From contig CAJNDS010002278.1 in assembly GCA_905221605.1 (NCBI GenBank), positions 1 through 64,000 on the forward strand: a stretch of DNA of 64,000 nt, in the 5' to 3' direction. The first letter of the stretch is position 1. The number at the start of each line of letters is the position of its first letter. The DNA comes from Symbiodinium natans (taxonomy: Eukaryota > Sar > Dinophyceae > Suessiales > Symbiodiniaceae). Below the pieces are notes generated by a model, which saw only the letters and a program-made list of their open reading frames with translations, did no database searches and was not told the DNA's origin. Shown here in pieces: positions 1 to 10,376 of this stretch. Position numbers and translations under genes: made by a program.

Positions 1-334
1 GTATATACATGCTGAAATTTGCAGCATTTGGCCTTCGAATCATCCGAAAAAACCCGTAAAATTGGCAGCTACTGGAGCCCCTGGAACACGCAAAGAAAAT
101 GCTGTGTTTTTCTCAGTATTTAAAAACTTTCAAAAGCCAGAAAAAACTGCATTTTCAGCATTTGGTAACGTGCAAACAGCCAGAAATGCGGTATTGTTTA
201 AGCACTTAAAAAAAATAAAAATAAGCCCGCAAACGGGAGAAAGCAAAACACCTCCTCCAATCAAGGGCTGCTGTAACTTCGGAGCCAACCCTACATTGCC
301 TTGAAACTTCGGAAGCAGCTAAGAATGGTAAGGG

Positions 335-387
335 CCCTAAACCCTAAACCCTAAACCCTAAACCCTAAACCCTAAACCCTAAACCCC
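335..387 (-). repeat. interstitial telomeric array (CCCTAAA)n
   Basis: About seven perfect CCCTAAA units on the plus strand directly upstream of an exon-like island. It is the first of many such arrays, so it is interstitial rather than a chromosome end. Confidence 0.95.
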
Positions 388-415
388 TGACCCTTCATTG
401 CCTTTAGACCTTCAG

Positions 416-499
416 GTCGTCATCAACAACCACACAACTGTGGGATCCTGGAGCGGCGGCGTCGAGCTCAACGGCATGTGGTTTCGCCTCTTGGCGAAG
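416..499 (+). CDS. exon-like island, product unknown
   Basis: A 28-codon open stretch, phase 0 at both ends, bounded by a CTTCAG acceptor and a GAAG|GT donor. It reads VVINNHTTVGSW then GGVELNGMW. A CCCTAAA array lies upstream; a T-run/G-run and a TTTAGGG array lie downstream. The family is not recognised. The exon call rests on frame, codon bias and borders. Confidence 0.5.
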
Positions 500-1112
500 G
501 TTTTTTTTTTTTTTTTTTTGGGGGGGGGGGGTGGGGGGGTGGAGGGGGGTTGGGGTTTAGGGTTTAGGGTTTAGAGTTTGGATTTAGGGTTCCGGGTTGA
601 GGGTTTAGGGTTTAGGGAGGGTGCTGGGCTGCAGGTGTTTGGGGTTTAGGGTTGAGGGCCAGGGAGTTTGGGGGTTCAGGGTTGCGGGTGTTTTTGGTGG
701 CCAGTGGCTTACGGACCCTAAGAGCAGTAGGAACCGAACCTAAAAGATGAACCCAAACGACCATCACCATCCTTATCATCGGAACCCCCTCAAAACAACA
801 TACCCTAAGCCCTCACCCGCATCCCTCTGAACCCCGCTTTGTTGCAACCTTGCGGCGACATCTTCCCAATCCGTAGCAAATCTTGCCCCCAGAAGCCTTC
901 GGATCCTTCATTGCTCACCCCCTCCACCCGCAGCCCCAAAACCTAGATTCTGTCCGTCTCGGAGATGCTTAGTGTCTAATTATAAGATATACAACCCTTA
1001 TATGTCCCTTATATCGCCCCTATATACTTAAGATTACCTAAGTAGCCCCTAAACCCCAAAGAGCCCCTAAGGTCCCTTTCAACGGTTCCCTCCTTCAGTT
1101 CCTCGCTGCTAG

Positions 1113-1218
1113 GTGAGGGCTGCGGCACTTACACTGAAGAAGCATGGATTGGCGACTGGGTGATGATGGCCGAGCGCTACAAGGACAAGGGGCAGCCTGG
1201 CGCCGATGCTGACTTCGG
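1113..1218 (+). CDS. exon-like island, product unknown
   Basis: Open in one frame after a GCTAG acceptor, reading EGCGTYTEEAWIGDWVMMAE and then RYKDKG. GC-ending codons and high aromatic/acidic content look coding. The 3' border is uncertain (possible GC donors at 1190-1200). A further micro-exon-like stretch HLRAEFNK with AG and GT borders sits at 1367-1390. Confidence 0.45.
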
Positions 1219-1841
1219 GCCCCGAAACCCTTTTTGAGCACTCGGGTTAAAACCTATAAACCCAGCTTAAGACCCTGCACTCCCCTTTAGACCCTAAACC
1301 CCACGAATCAGGCAGTACGCCCTAAACCTCAAAACCCTAAAACCCTAAACGCTAAACGGAAACCAGCACCTGCGAGCCGAATTCAACAAGGTACCATCAG
1401 GTCATCGGGTATGACCTCAGAAACGAGGCAGGGACGTGCAAGACATGGTTTAGGGTTAAGGGTTTTCGGGTTTAGGGTTTAGGGTTGGGGGTTTTTCTAA
1501 TGGACCATATGCAATTGTGGGGTCAGCTCCAAGATAGCCCCAAAGATAAGACACCCGTGAAACAGTAAATCCCAACACCCACAACCTCAAACCCTTAGAA
1601 ACCACAAGCCCCAAACCCCCAGCCCCTGTACCCCAAACCCTCAACAGCCCAGAAACCCAAAATACCGAAGCTGTGAGGTGTATAGGGTCCTTAAGGGAGG
1701 GGGGTTCAAGGCGGGGGTATGTCACCAAAGGTTCCCCAATACTCCCTCCCCAAACCCTTAAACCCTTAAACCCTGAACCCTAAACCCGCAAACCCTAAAC
1801 CCGAAACCCCTAAACCCGAAACCCGCAAACCCGAAACCGCA

Positions 1842-1985
1842 AACCCTAACCCTAAACCCTAAACCCTAAACCCTAAACCCTAAACCCTAAACCCTAAACC
1901 CTAAACCCTAAACCCTAAACCCTAAACCCTAAACCCTAAACCCTAAACCCTAAACCCTAAACCCTAACCCTAAACCCTAAACCCT
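1842..1985 (-). repeat. interstitial telomeric array (CCCTAAA)n
   Basis: About 20 nearly perfect CCCTAAA units, one of the longest arrays in the window. It ends just upstream of the exon-like island at 2008. Confidence 0.97.
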
Positions 1986-2007
1986 TTAAGGCTCCCGAAG
2001 CTCCCAG

Positions 2008-2075
2008 GTGCGCCCCACCACCATGACCGGCCCCGGCCCCCGCTGGGGCGAGCGGGAGCGCGGCGGAAATCTGGC
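2008..2075 (+). CDS. exon-like island, product unknown
   Basis: It starts after a CTCCCAG acceptor and ends at a GTGAGA donor. The frame reads VRPTTMTGPGPRWGERERGG. CCCTAAA lies upstream and TTTAGGG downstream, a clear example of the polarity described in the findings. Confidence 0.45.
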
Positions 2076-2097
2076 GTGAGAAGGGGGAGTTGTGGGG

Positions 2098-2163
2098 TTT
2101 AGGGTTTAGGGTTTAGGGTTTAGGGTTTAGGGTTTAGGGTTTAGGGTTTAGGGTTTAGGGTTT
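2098..2163 (+). repeat. interstitial telomeric array (TTTAGGG)n
   Basis: Nine to ten TTTAGGG units, opposite in orientation to the array at 1842, with the 68-bp island between the two. Confidence 0.96.
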
Positions 2164-2335
2164 AAAACATCCCAAGCAGGGAGCTCAGGAAGGTCGAGGG
2201 ATTCAGGGTTGAGGATCATTGCTGTGCATTTTACTTAGAGAAAGTCATCAAAAGAGGCCTAAACCCAGGACTTCAGGGCTCTTGGGGTTGCGGGTTGAGG
2301 GCTTTAGGGTGTAGAAGGCTTGCGATCATGTGCAG

Positions 2336-2432
2336 GATCTGAGGACCTGGGCTTGTAGCCTGCAAGGCATTCAGGGAGAAATTGGCGCTGAGGCCCTCAA
2401 CTTGTGTTTGGAAAAAATCAACGGAAGCCCTG
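2336..2432 (+). CDS. exon-like island, product unknown
   Basis: A 97-bp open stretch from a TGTGCAG acceptor to a CCTG|GTCTCT donor, reading DLRTWACSLQGIQGEIGAEA and LNLCLEKINGSP. The amphipathic, protein-like composition supports an exon. The family is not recognised. Confidence 0.5.
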
Positions 2433-2935
2433 GTCTCTTATTCGATTATTCCATTCTTCCATTTTTCAATGATTCGATTGTTCTACGTTTCTAGTATTCA
2501 ATGCTTCCCTTGTCCAACTTTTTATATCAGTGTTCTGTGACTATGTTGTTTTATGAGCAGGCTCAAGACCTTACCCCCAGCCTCGCCAAGCGACAAAAAA
2601 AGATGTTTGGGGTTCAGGCTTGTAGATTAAGAAGAAAATGTCATAACATCATAGCACCAACAACAGAATAACATGATGCTACAATAACGAAACGACATCA
2701 TTTAGTGATATAGCCATACAACAAAAATCTGCACCAGTGTATTAAACATATACATTACCACGTACACATATACTCATATACTGTAACACAATAAACCATA
2801 CAAGAAAATGAGCATATTCTGATATACGAATACCACAATATAGGAACAGACTCATGGCATCACAGTATCTTGGAATAATAGAAGAACAGAATCATAGAAT
2901 CATGGAACAACGAAATCACAATATCTCGGAATGGA
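2433..2935. repeat. AT-rich imperfect palindrome (putative intron)
   Basis: An island of low GC content built from degenerate repeats such as GAATCATGGAACAACGAAAT. The left part (2440-2560) resembles the reverse complement of the right part (2640-2930), so it could fold on itself. It begins at the GT donor of the preceding island. Confidence 0.5.
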
Positions 2936-3135
2936 GTTTGGGCACCCAGGGTGTTTGAGTTTTTGGAGCGCAGTACCGGGGTGTAGGAGGTTTAGGGTTT
3001 AGGGTTCAGGGTCCAGGGTTCAGGGTTCAGAGTTTAGGGTTTAGGGTTTAAGGTGTGTGGGGTGTAGGGCGTGGCCTTCGGCCTCTTTCCCGCAAATTGC
3101 TCCGCCTCCTTGCCTCCTGCACTGCGGGTGCGCAG

Positions 3136-3182
3136 GGCTTTGTGTGTCTTTTCCTAGTGACCCCAGCACTCAGGAGACCAAG
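3136..3182 (+). CDS. short exon-like island
   Basis: Bounded by GCGCAG and AAG|GTACTT, reading LCVSFPSDPSTQETK. It is short, so chance openness is possible. An AT-rich stretch like that at 2433-2935 follows at 3240-3330. Confidence 0.3.
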
Positions 3183-4228
3183 GTACTTGTGCTGCAAAGA
3201 ACCGGTACGATTGCACATGCGTGCGTGTAAGACAAAGCGCCTCACATAATGTAGTAACGGAATAATCTACTGAGATAATTCGGTCATATGATATAATGAC
3301 AAGTAATATTTAAACATGTGCTTAAAAGTAAAAGAGCCCAAAAGCATCTGGGCCTAGAACCGCAATCTCAAACCAGGAAAGGGCGCCTGCTGTCAACGAG
3401 GCACGGCCGCCCGCACAAAAAAAAGGTGCGTGAGCATTGCATATGCAACTGCTTCTTTTAATCTAGTCATCTTGGGGGGTGTAGGATTTAGGTTTTGGAG
3501 TCAAATTAGTTGGTCATGTCTGTTCATGTTTTCTGCTTGCCAAATTAGGTTTCCGCATGTGTGATGGAGGCCTGTCGGTTTTGGGGGTTCGAAAGCATAA
3601 AAATAAGCCTTTTGGGAGGTCGGGGTTCCCGAATCCTCGAGGCTTGTACCCGAAACCCTAAACCCGAAACCCGAAACCCTAAACCCTAAACCCTATGGCT
3701 CAACTTGCTGGGGCTCGAGACTTCGACTTGGGGCTTGTAGGGCTGAGGGTCGGTACACCGACCCCTTCTACCCTATATATATATATATACATATAAGTAG
3801 CAGGGGTAGTTCTCGATATTCGGAGCCCCAAAACTTAAGCCTTAAACCCTAAACCCCTAAAGCCTCAAACCCTGAACCTAAACGGCCCTAAACCTTTTTT
3901 TTTTTTTTGGGGGGGGGGCCTGTTTATAAGGCTGCCCTACCATGTAGGGAACCCATAGAGGGATTCGAATTTAGAGAACTACCCCTAAATCCTAGACAGG
4001 GCTCATTAGGGTTTAGGCTTTAGGCTTTAGGTTTAAATCTGAATCTAAAGAAAGGAGGTTTTGGGTCTAGGGTTTTAGGGGGGCTTCGGGTGTAAATTTC
4101 GGGCCTCCAGGTCAGGATGCCAGAGATTGGTCGCGAGCCGCCGGCCTCTGTGCCTGGTCTGACAGTTAACTCATTCCGTTTAGGGTTTAGGGTTTAGGGT
4201 TTAGGGTTTAGGGTTTAGGGTTTAGGGT

Positions 4229-4420
4229 ACTTTGAGAGAGAGAGAGAGAGAGAGACACAGAGAGGGAGAGAGAGAGACAGAGAGGGATAAGAAAAGAGAT
4301 GCGAGGTAGAGGGAAGGCAGAGAGACGCAGAAACGGAGAGACGGAGAGACGAGATAAGAGGTCAAGAGAGAGGGAGAGAGGGAGAGACCTCTCTCTCTCC
4401 TCTCTCGCTCTCTTTCTTGT
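4229..4420. repeat. GA-rich then CT-rich microsatellite
   Basis: An imperfect (GA)n tract with GGGA interruptions, switching to (CT)n near 4389. The switch creates a short inverted repeat. It follows seven TTTAGGG units (4180-4228). Reading frames across it are low-complexity artefacts. Confidence 0.9.
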
Positions 4421-4421
4421 C

Positions 4422-4540
4422 TCACAACTTCATGGATGGTGTCGAGCTGTGCATCTGCCTGAGTATGTTCGACGCGTTTGCTGTGGTCGATCGGAGTTTC
4501 GGGTCTCGGGCCTCAAAAGCCGCGGCATGCCCTGGCCAGA
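4422..4540 (+). CDS. exon-like island, product unknown
   Basis: One frame reads HNFMDGVELCICLSMFDAFA then VVDRSFGSRAS. The upstream CT-rich tract could be a polypyrimidine tract, but no clear AG was found at the start. The borders are unresolved. Confidence 0.4.
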
Positions 4541-4683
4541 TCAACCCTGGGCCTTACACTTCAAAGTTGATCAAAAATTCTCCGTTGAAACAATAGCCCT
4601 CTATTTCTCTTGTCAGGGACCCCTAAATACTTTAAGGACCTTTGGATCACCCCCCCCCCCTCCAACATATCAGAGGTACGCAG

Positions 4684-4764
4684 GCCCTCCTGAGAGCAGA
4701 TGCGCCGGGCTTCGTCGTGGTGGAGCGCATTGCCTGGCCTCAGAACAGCTTGCAGGACGCGGAG
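4684..4764 (+). CDS. exon-like island with telomeric-repeat donor
   Basis: Exactly 27 codons, phase 0, from a GTACGCAG acceptor to the donor GAG|GTTTAGGG. It reads ALLRADAPGFVVVERIAWPQ and NSLQDAE. The predicted intron begins directly with the TTTAGGG array (4765-4850). One of the most convincing islands, although the family is unknown. Confidence 0.6.
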
Positions 4765-5081
4765 GTTTAGGGTTTAGGGTTTAGGGTTTAGGGTTTAAGG
4801 TTTAGGGTTGAGGGTTTAGGGTTTAGGGTTTAGGGTTTAGGGCGAGGGTTTGCGGGGGGCAAGTGGGTCGATACCCTACAACCAGAAAGCCGAACACTCT
4901 AAACCCCAAAACTACAACCCCGGTACCCCCAGTCAGAAGCACCCTCAAAAGCCCTAAGAAGACCATAAGATCAGCCTGGGACTCTCTTTCCTTGCAGTGT
5001 TTTGGAATAAACCTACTAGTGACGGGGTATTCACTACTGAAACTGTAGGTAAATAGAGTCGCGGGTGAGCCCTACAGTCAG

Positions 5082-5136
5082 AGTTGAAGCATCCGGCGTG
5101 TGTGGGTTTCTGGCCTGCCTCATGAAATCCCTCTTG
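5082..5136 (+). CDS. exon-like island, product unknown
   Basis: From an ACAGTCAG acceptor to CTTG|GTAGCC. It reads VEASGVCGFLACLMKSLL, a hydrophobic segment. A TTTAGGG stretch follows at 5166. Confidence 0.45.
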
Positions 5137-5390
5137 GTAGCCCAGGGACCACATGAACCTCAAATTGGGGTTTAGGGTTTAGGAGAGTCATCTGCCCTAT
5201 GCTAAACCATGTGGGCGTAGGATTCCTACGCAAGCGCCGTCGATGGTGGGGTTTGGGGGTTTAGGGTCGCCGGCCGTGACTAGCAAGAGAGGCACTGCGT
5301 GCACTTCACCAGTCCGATCCCAACACCTTGCAATCCCCGAACCCTAAGCTCTAAAGCCCCAGAGCCCTCAGGGTTTAGAGTTTAGGGCCT

Positions 5391-5484
5391 TAGGGTTTAG
5401 GGTTTAGGGTTTAGGGTTTAGGGTTTAGGGTTTAGGGTTTAGGGTTTAGGGTTTAGGGTTTAGGGTTTAGGGTTTAGGGTTAGG
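5391..5484 (+). repeat. interstitial telomeric array (TTTAGGG)n
   Basis: About 13 perfect units. The following exon-like island at 5511 has this array upstream, an exception to the usual polarity. Confidence 0.96.
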
Positions 5485-5510
5485 GAGCCCCTCAGCCTCT
5501 TAAGTGGCAG

Positions 5511-5576
5511 GATATGCTCTCGCCGATCCCGCCCTGGGACGCCTGGGACGTGCCTCGCGACCGCATCGTCCTGGCG
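5511..5576 (+). CDS. exon-like island, product unknown
   Basis: Exactly 22 codons from GTGGCAG to GCG|GTGCAT, reading DMLSPIPPWDAWDVPRDRIV. The strong GC3 bias and clean borders make an exon likely. Confidence 0.55.
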
Positions 5577-5616
5577 GTGCATATGTACGTGCCTGGGCTC
5601 CAACCCCCTTTGGTTC

Positions 5617-5775
5617 TTAGTAGGGAATGAGGGAATTTGTGCCCTATATATATATATATACCCATACATATATATATATATATACACCCTTTTAAGGATT
5701 TTTCTTAGGGCCCTATATATATATATATATATGTACGCTTTAAGGGATTCTATGGGGTGCCTCATTACCTCATTC
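5617..5775. repeat. palindromic repeat with (AT)n tracts
   Basis: Begins GGTTCTTAGTAGGGAATGAG and contains three (AT)n blocks near 5645, 5668 and 5716. The motif GGTTCTTAG[TG]AGGGAATGAG recurs at 30590 and 52832, so this is a dispersed family. Confidence 0.6.
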
Positions 5776-5784
5776 CCTTCGAAG

Positions 5785-5844
5785 AAGAGCCAGCCAGCCG
5801 TGATCTGGACCTCCTGCGAAGAGAATATCGCATCTTGGGGCAGG
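5785..5844 (+). CDS. exon-like island with telomeric-repeat donor
   Basis: Reads EPASRDLDLLRREYRILGQ in one frame and ends GGCAGG|GTTTAGGG. The acceptor AG is uncertain (GAAGAAGAG is ambiguous). Confidence 0.5.
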
Positions 5845-6041
5845 GTTTAGGGTTTAGGGCTTAGGGTTTATAGGGTTTAGGGTTTAGGGAGCACCTTTGT
5901 GAGTAGTTACATGGTAGAGTTCCGGGTGCCTACTGGTCCTTTGCAGCTTAAGTTGTTGCATGCCCTTCTTGTATACGGACAAGCAAGCCAGTCAGAAGCA
6001 CTCGTCAAAGGTCTATAAACCCTAAATTCTAAACCCTACAC

Positions 6042-6138
6042 TTGGGATGCTCCCCCTTATACTGCCAGTTCTTAATAGGGATTATAGTCTGGTGCAATCC
6101 CTACTAAGGACTGTTAGTACAAAGGGGGAGCATCCCAA
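6042..6138. repeat. palindrome family A
   Basis: Imperfect palindrome with ends TTGGGATG and CATCCCAA and an inner CCCCTTATAC..CAGTTCTTAATAGGGATT arm. Relatives lie at 15453, 20408, 23438, 23945, 40521, 53975 and 61966. Confidence 0.85.
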
Positions 6139-6499
6139 CCCTAAACCCTAACCCACAGGGTTTTAAGCACAACCCGGTTCATGAGTGTAGGGTTTATGGC
6201 TCTGGGGCCCAGGAGCCCAAGCCCCTTTTAGGTACCCGAAGCTCCGAAGCCCACAAAGGGCATCGTCAGAATGACAATTGGTTTGGGATGGTCGGTCTGA
6301 TCGTATGCTCCTGGGCGCACGGTTGCAGGAGAAAGTACTCGAAAGTTTGGGTCGGGCATCTCGGATGCCCTGAAACCCTAGCCCCAAAACCCGAGACCCG
6401 AAAACCCAGCCCTAAGCCCCTAACTCCACGCCCCAAGCCCTGAACTCGAAACCCGAAACCCGAAACCCGCAGCCCGCAACCCGCAAGCCCGAAACCGCA

Positions 6500-6574
6500 A
6501 ACCCTAAACCCTAAACCCTAAACCCTAAACCCTAAACCCTAAACCCTAAACCCTAAACCCTAAACCCTAAACCC
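6500..6574 (-). repeat. interstitial telomeric array (CCCTAAA)n
   Basis: About 11 units immediately upstream of the exon-like island at 6583. Degenerate CCCGAAA variants precede it. Confidence 0.95.
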
Positions 6575-6582
6575 TCACCTAG

Positions 6583-6647
6583 CTTTGTGTTGGACCCCCA
6601 GGCCTGGAGCGGACCCGGCTCATGGAGTCCCAAGCACTTCCTCCCAG
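6583..6647 (+). CDS. exon-like island, product unknown
   Basis: From a CACCTAG acceptor to a CCCAG|GTGGGG donor, reading FVLDPQAWSGPGSWSPKHFL. It is flanked by CCCTAAA upstream and TTTAGGG-rich DNA downstream. Confidence 0.55.
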
Positions 6648-7228
6648 GTGGGGGTTGAGGGTTTAGGGTTTAGGGCTAGGGTTTAGGGTTTAGGGTTTAG
6701 GGTTTGGGGGTTTTGGGGTTTTGGGGTTTGGGGGTTTGGGGGTCTGGGTTTAGGGTTTAGGGCTTGGGGTTTTGTGATCATGTTTCAGGGTTCAGGGCTT
6801 AGGATTTGGAGTTTAGGGTTTGGGTTTAGGGTTTAGGGTTTGGGGTTCAGGGTTTAGGGTTTTGAGGGTTTATAGGGCGTATAGGGTTCACAGGGTTTGC
6901 ATGGTTTATGTAGGGTTTATGCAGTGTTTATGTAGGGTTTATGTAGGTTTTTTGTCGGTTTATGGAGGGTTCAGGGTTTAGCCCAACTTCCCTCCTAAGA
7001 AGGAGGAGAGGGTGGAGGGTCCATAGGCTATAGGCCTTTGCAAGCCATAGACGCCTTCAAGCGCCTCATGGCTTCACCCTACATCGATTAGGGTAGAGGG
7101 TTTAGGGTTCAGGGTTCAGGGTTCGGGGTTCGGGGTACAGGGTTTAGACCCTCGGCCCTAGAAACCGTAAATCCATGTAGTATTGAGACCCCTAAACTCT
7201 AAACCCTCAACCCATATAGCACATGAAC

Positions 7229-7318
7229 TACCTGGGACCCGATTTCCTGTACCTACAGCTTAGTAGTAAGTACCCCCCTATTTTAGTAGGTATAACCCTG
7301 AACATAGGGTCCCAGGTA
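7229..7318. repeat. palindrome family C
   Basis: Ends TACCTGGGACCC and GGGTCCCAGGTA, with an inner TAGTAGTAAGTACCCCC / TAGTAGGTATAACCC arm. Related copies lie at 32754, 36619 and 54947. Confidence 0.85.
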
Positions 7319-7729
7319 AACATCATCAGACACCCTGAAGCTCTCACGCCTCGTCCCTGAACCCCATAAAGCCCCTAAACAGTCGAACCTCTCACAGCCC
7401 AAAACCCTTAAACACCCTGTACCCTTATACCCTTAGACCCCAGAACCCGAAACCATCCTAAACCCTAAACCCTCAACCCTAAACCCCAAACCCTAAACCC
7501 TAAACCCTAAACCCCAGAATCCGAAACACCCAAGCCCCTAAAGCCCTAATCCGTATTAACCCCAAACCCTGAACACCCGGCCTGGCGCCGCACCTTCAGG
7601 ACCTCTACCAGGCTTTAGGGTTAGGGCTTAGGGTTTAGGGTTTAGGGTTTAGGGTTCAGGGTTCAGGGTTTAGGGTTTGGGTTTAGGGTTTAGGGTTTAG
7701 AGTGTCGGGAACATCGCTGGAGCCGTTAG

Positions 7730-7822
7730 CAGCGCAAGAAAGACGACACGGGTCCTGCGGCAAGAGCAGGACAGCACAATGACCTGGCTCATCGCCTACT
7801 CGACAAGACCAAAGAGCAGAAG
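7730..7822 (+). CDS. exon-like island, product unknown
   Basis: Exactly 31 codons, phase 0, from a CCGTTAG acceptor to AGAAG|GTTTGC. It reads QRKKDDTGPAARAGQHNDLA and HRLLDKTKEQK, a charged helix-like segment. TTTAGGG lies upstream and CCCTAAA downstream, the reverse of most islands. Confidence 0.55.
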
Positions 7823-7859
7823 GTTTGCGGCCGGCGAATTCGATGAAGCGCCGCTTTCA

Positions 7860-8380
7860 AAACCCTTAAGCCCCTAAACCCTAAACGATTGAAACCCTTA
7901 CTCAACCCCTCAATTAACCCTCATAATGCCTCAAGCCTTCAAAACCCTTAAGGCCCAGAAACCCCTTAGGCCTTAGAACCCTGAAACCCCGAAATCACCT
8001 AACCCCTTAATACCCTAAGGGCGATAAGCACCAAACCCTTAAGATTCTTAGAACCCTTAAACCCCTTGCCCTTAAAGCCCTTAAACTCCCATAAGCCTCT
8101 ACAACAGTCTGAGCTCTGGAAACCCTCACAAACCCTGTAAACCCACATAAACCCTGCAAAGCCTGAAACACCCATAAACCCTAAGCCCCAACTCCCTGAA
8201 CACCCTTGCAAGGCCCTTAAACCCCTATGAACCCTAACACTAAACTTTCAAACCCGTAAGCCCTAAAAGACCTACCCCCATAGCACAGAAGCCAGGCATC
8301 TTGACCCCAAACCCCAAACCCCAAACCCCAAACCCGAAACCCGAAACCCGAAACCCTAAACCCTAAACCCTAAACCCTAA
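7860..8380 (-). repeat. degenerate CCCTAAA-related DNA
   Basis: About 500 bp of diverged telomere-like units (CCCTTAAG, CCTCAAGC, CCCATAA, CCCGAAA) ending in perfect CCCTAAA at 8350-8380. No gene was seen. Confidence 0.7.
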
Positions 8381-8384
8381 ACTA

Positions 8385-8600
8385 AGTGAGGGGTCGCTTC
8401 CGTCGAGCGACAGACCCCGAACGCTCGGTCGAGGGCCTTACAGCCCGAGCGCCCAAGCGAAAAGAGAAACGGAAAGGTGAGGGTTAAGCCTCACCGTCTG
8501 TCCTGGACAGGCCAACGGACATCGGCCTTTTTTACGACAACGTCAGTACTCGGCTAAGGGATGGCCGGCACCCAGACCACCTTTAGCGTAGCTAAAGTAT
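8385..8600 (+). ncRNA. candidate multi-hairpin RNA
   Basis: Successive perfect or near-perfect stems in unique DNA: TCGCT/AGCGA inside GGGG/CCCC (8390-8418); CGCTCGG/CCGAGCG (8421-8451); GGTGAGG/CCTCACC with a six-base loop (8476-8495); CTGTCC/GGACAG (8498-8510); AGGCC/GGCCT followed by TTTTTT (8510-8532), which resembles a Pol III terminator; and CTTTAGC/GCTAAAG (8581-8597). No known RNA family is recognised. A DNA-level palindrome cluster is the alternative. Confidence 0.4.
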
Positions 8601-8784
8601 AACCCCAAATCGTAACCCTTTGCCTTTGGAGGTCGGTTCAGGGTTTTGGGTTCAGGGTTTGTCGGGCCCCCCCCCCCGGGGGCCCCCTGGTCCCTGGTAG
8701 CTGGATTCCTGGACCAGGAGGCTGGCAGAGGGGTGCAGGTAGGCTGGTTGCTCAATTTCGCGTTTTGGGGCTTTTTCACAAGAT

Positions 8785-9160
8785 TTTCGGGCCCCGGGCC
8801 AAGGGCCAAGGGCCCCCCGGGCCAAGGGCCCCCGGGCCCCCCGGGCCAAGGGCCCCCCCCAGGCCAAGGGCCAAAGGCCAAGGGCTGCGGGGGCAAGGGC
8901 CAAGGGCCGCCAAGGCCCCCCGGGCCAAGGGCCCCCGGCCCCCCGGGCCAAGGGCCCCCGGGCCCCGGGCCAAGCGGGCCAAGGGCCCCTGGGCCAAGCC
9001 CCGCCCCCCGGGCCAAGGGCCAACTATCCGGGCCAAGGGTTTTCGGGCCAAGGCCAGGGGCCCCGGGCCAAGGGCCCCCCAGCCAAGGGCCAAGAACCCT
9101 CCGAGCCAAGGGCCGCTCGGGCCAAGGGCCCTCCCGGCCAAGGGCCCCGCGGGTCAAGGG
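8785..9160. repeat. GGGCCAAGGGCC minisatellite
   Basis: Many copies of GGGCCAAGGGCC with variable C runs. Several frames stay open on both strands for over 200 codons only because of Gly/Pro/Ala/Lys-type low complexity, so I call no protein here. Confidence 0.92.
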
Positions 9161-9237
9161 GCCCCTCGCCGGAAGCCTTTCCCGGCCAGGGATAGCAAGG
9201 GCCCCGGACCGACCCAAGCCCCCCTCCCAAAAGCCAC

Positions 9238-10060
9238 CAAAAGGCTTCAAAAGCTTCAAAAGGCCCACTAAAAGAAGGGGGACCATAAGATTTGTCCGTG
9301 CCCACAATGAAAAATGCGATTTTTGAATATTGAAAACGATGGTTTTACGCCCCCCTGCCCGTAATGAAAAATGTTCTTTTTTAGTACTGAAATCGATGGC
9401 TCCCCCAAATCAGCAAGGACCTCTACGGGCCCTGACGTGCCGAAGGCCCGGAAAGGACCGAGGCTACCCCGAACCCCAACCGAAACCCTAACACCGCAAA
9501 ACCCTACGACGGCCTTCAAGTAAATAAGGGCCTCTCCGGGCCCTAACGTGCCGAAGGCCCGAAAAGGGCCGAGGCTACCCCGAACCCCAGCTTAAACCCT
9601 AACACCGCAAAACCCTGCGAAGGCCTTCAAGCAAATAAGGGCCTCTACGGGCCCTAACTTGCCGAAGGCCCGAAAAGGGCCGAGGCTACCCCGAACCCCA
9701 GCTTAAACCCTAGCGATTGGGTTCCCTGACCTTCAAATCAAAACCTCTGACACGCCGAAGGTCCGAACAAGGCCCCGAGAGACCCCAAGAGCCACCAAAA
9801 TGCTTCAAAAGGCTTCAAAAGGCCCCCTAAAAGAAGGGGGACCCCAGGATGCCCGTACCCGCAATGAAAAATGCGATTTTTTGGTAGTGAAATCGATGCT
9901 TAATTGAGGCCCTTAAAGAAGGGGAATCCAGGAGCAGACACAAAGGGTTTCCCTGACCTTCAAATAAATAAGGGCCTCTACGGGCCCTGACACGCCGAAG
10001 GCCCGAAAAGGGCCGAGGCTACCCCCAACCCCAGCTTAAACCCTAACAGCGCAACTTTAA
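9238..10060 (+). repeat. composite tandem repeat, 111-bp core
   Basis: A core beginning AAGG[GA]CCTCTACGGGCCC recurs at 9415, 9526 and 9637 (111-bp spacing) and again at 9970. A second module around AATGAAAAATGCGATTTTTT recurs at 9308 and 9862. Together they make a higher-order repeat. No gene was seen. Confidence 0.85.
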
Positions 10061-10135
10061 AAACATCAAAGCAAGCATCAGAGCACAAGAAAGTAAATTC
10101 CATAAACCCTAAACCCTAATAGAGTATAGTTTGGG

Positions 10136-10213
10136 TGGCCGGGGTGGGTTGACGGGCAACGCGAGCGCGCGGCCCGGGGTGTTTCACACCCGAGCGCGCG
10201 CCCTCCCCTGACA
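10136..10213. repeat. palindrome family J (GCGCGC arms)
   Basis: GGGTGGGTTGACGG on the left mirrors CCCTGACACACCC on the right, with inner CGAGCGCGCGG / CCGAGCGCGCG arms. A related copy lies at 22757-22862. Confidence 0.7.
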
Positions 10214-10215
10214 CA

Positions 10216-10339
10216 CCCTAAACCCTAAACCCTAAACCCTAAACCCTAAACCCTAAACCCTAAACCCTAAACCCTAAACCCTAAACCCTAAACCCTAAAC
10301 CCTAAACCCTAAACCCTAAACCCTAAACCCTAAACCCTA
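10216..10339 (-). repeat. interstitial telomeric array (CCCTAAA)n
   Basis: 124 bp of perfect CCCTAAA (about 17.7 units) just upstream of an exon-like island. Confidence 0.97.
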
Positions 10340-10376
10340 CCTGTTCGCATAACGTTGGTGAGCATCCCAAAGCCAG

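Noticed and set aside
1842-1985. A true chromosome end or subtelomere boundary
   Set aside because: Arrays occur in both orientations along almost the whole window with unique DNA on both sides, so none marks a terminus.
8543-9326. Long open frames on both strands (up to 254 codons) in the GGGCCAAGGGCC region
   Set aside because: They are Gly/Pro/Ala/Arg low-complexity frames open on several frames at once because of the minisatellite.
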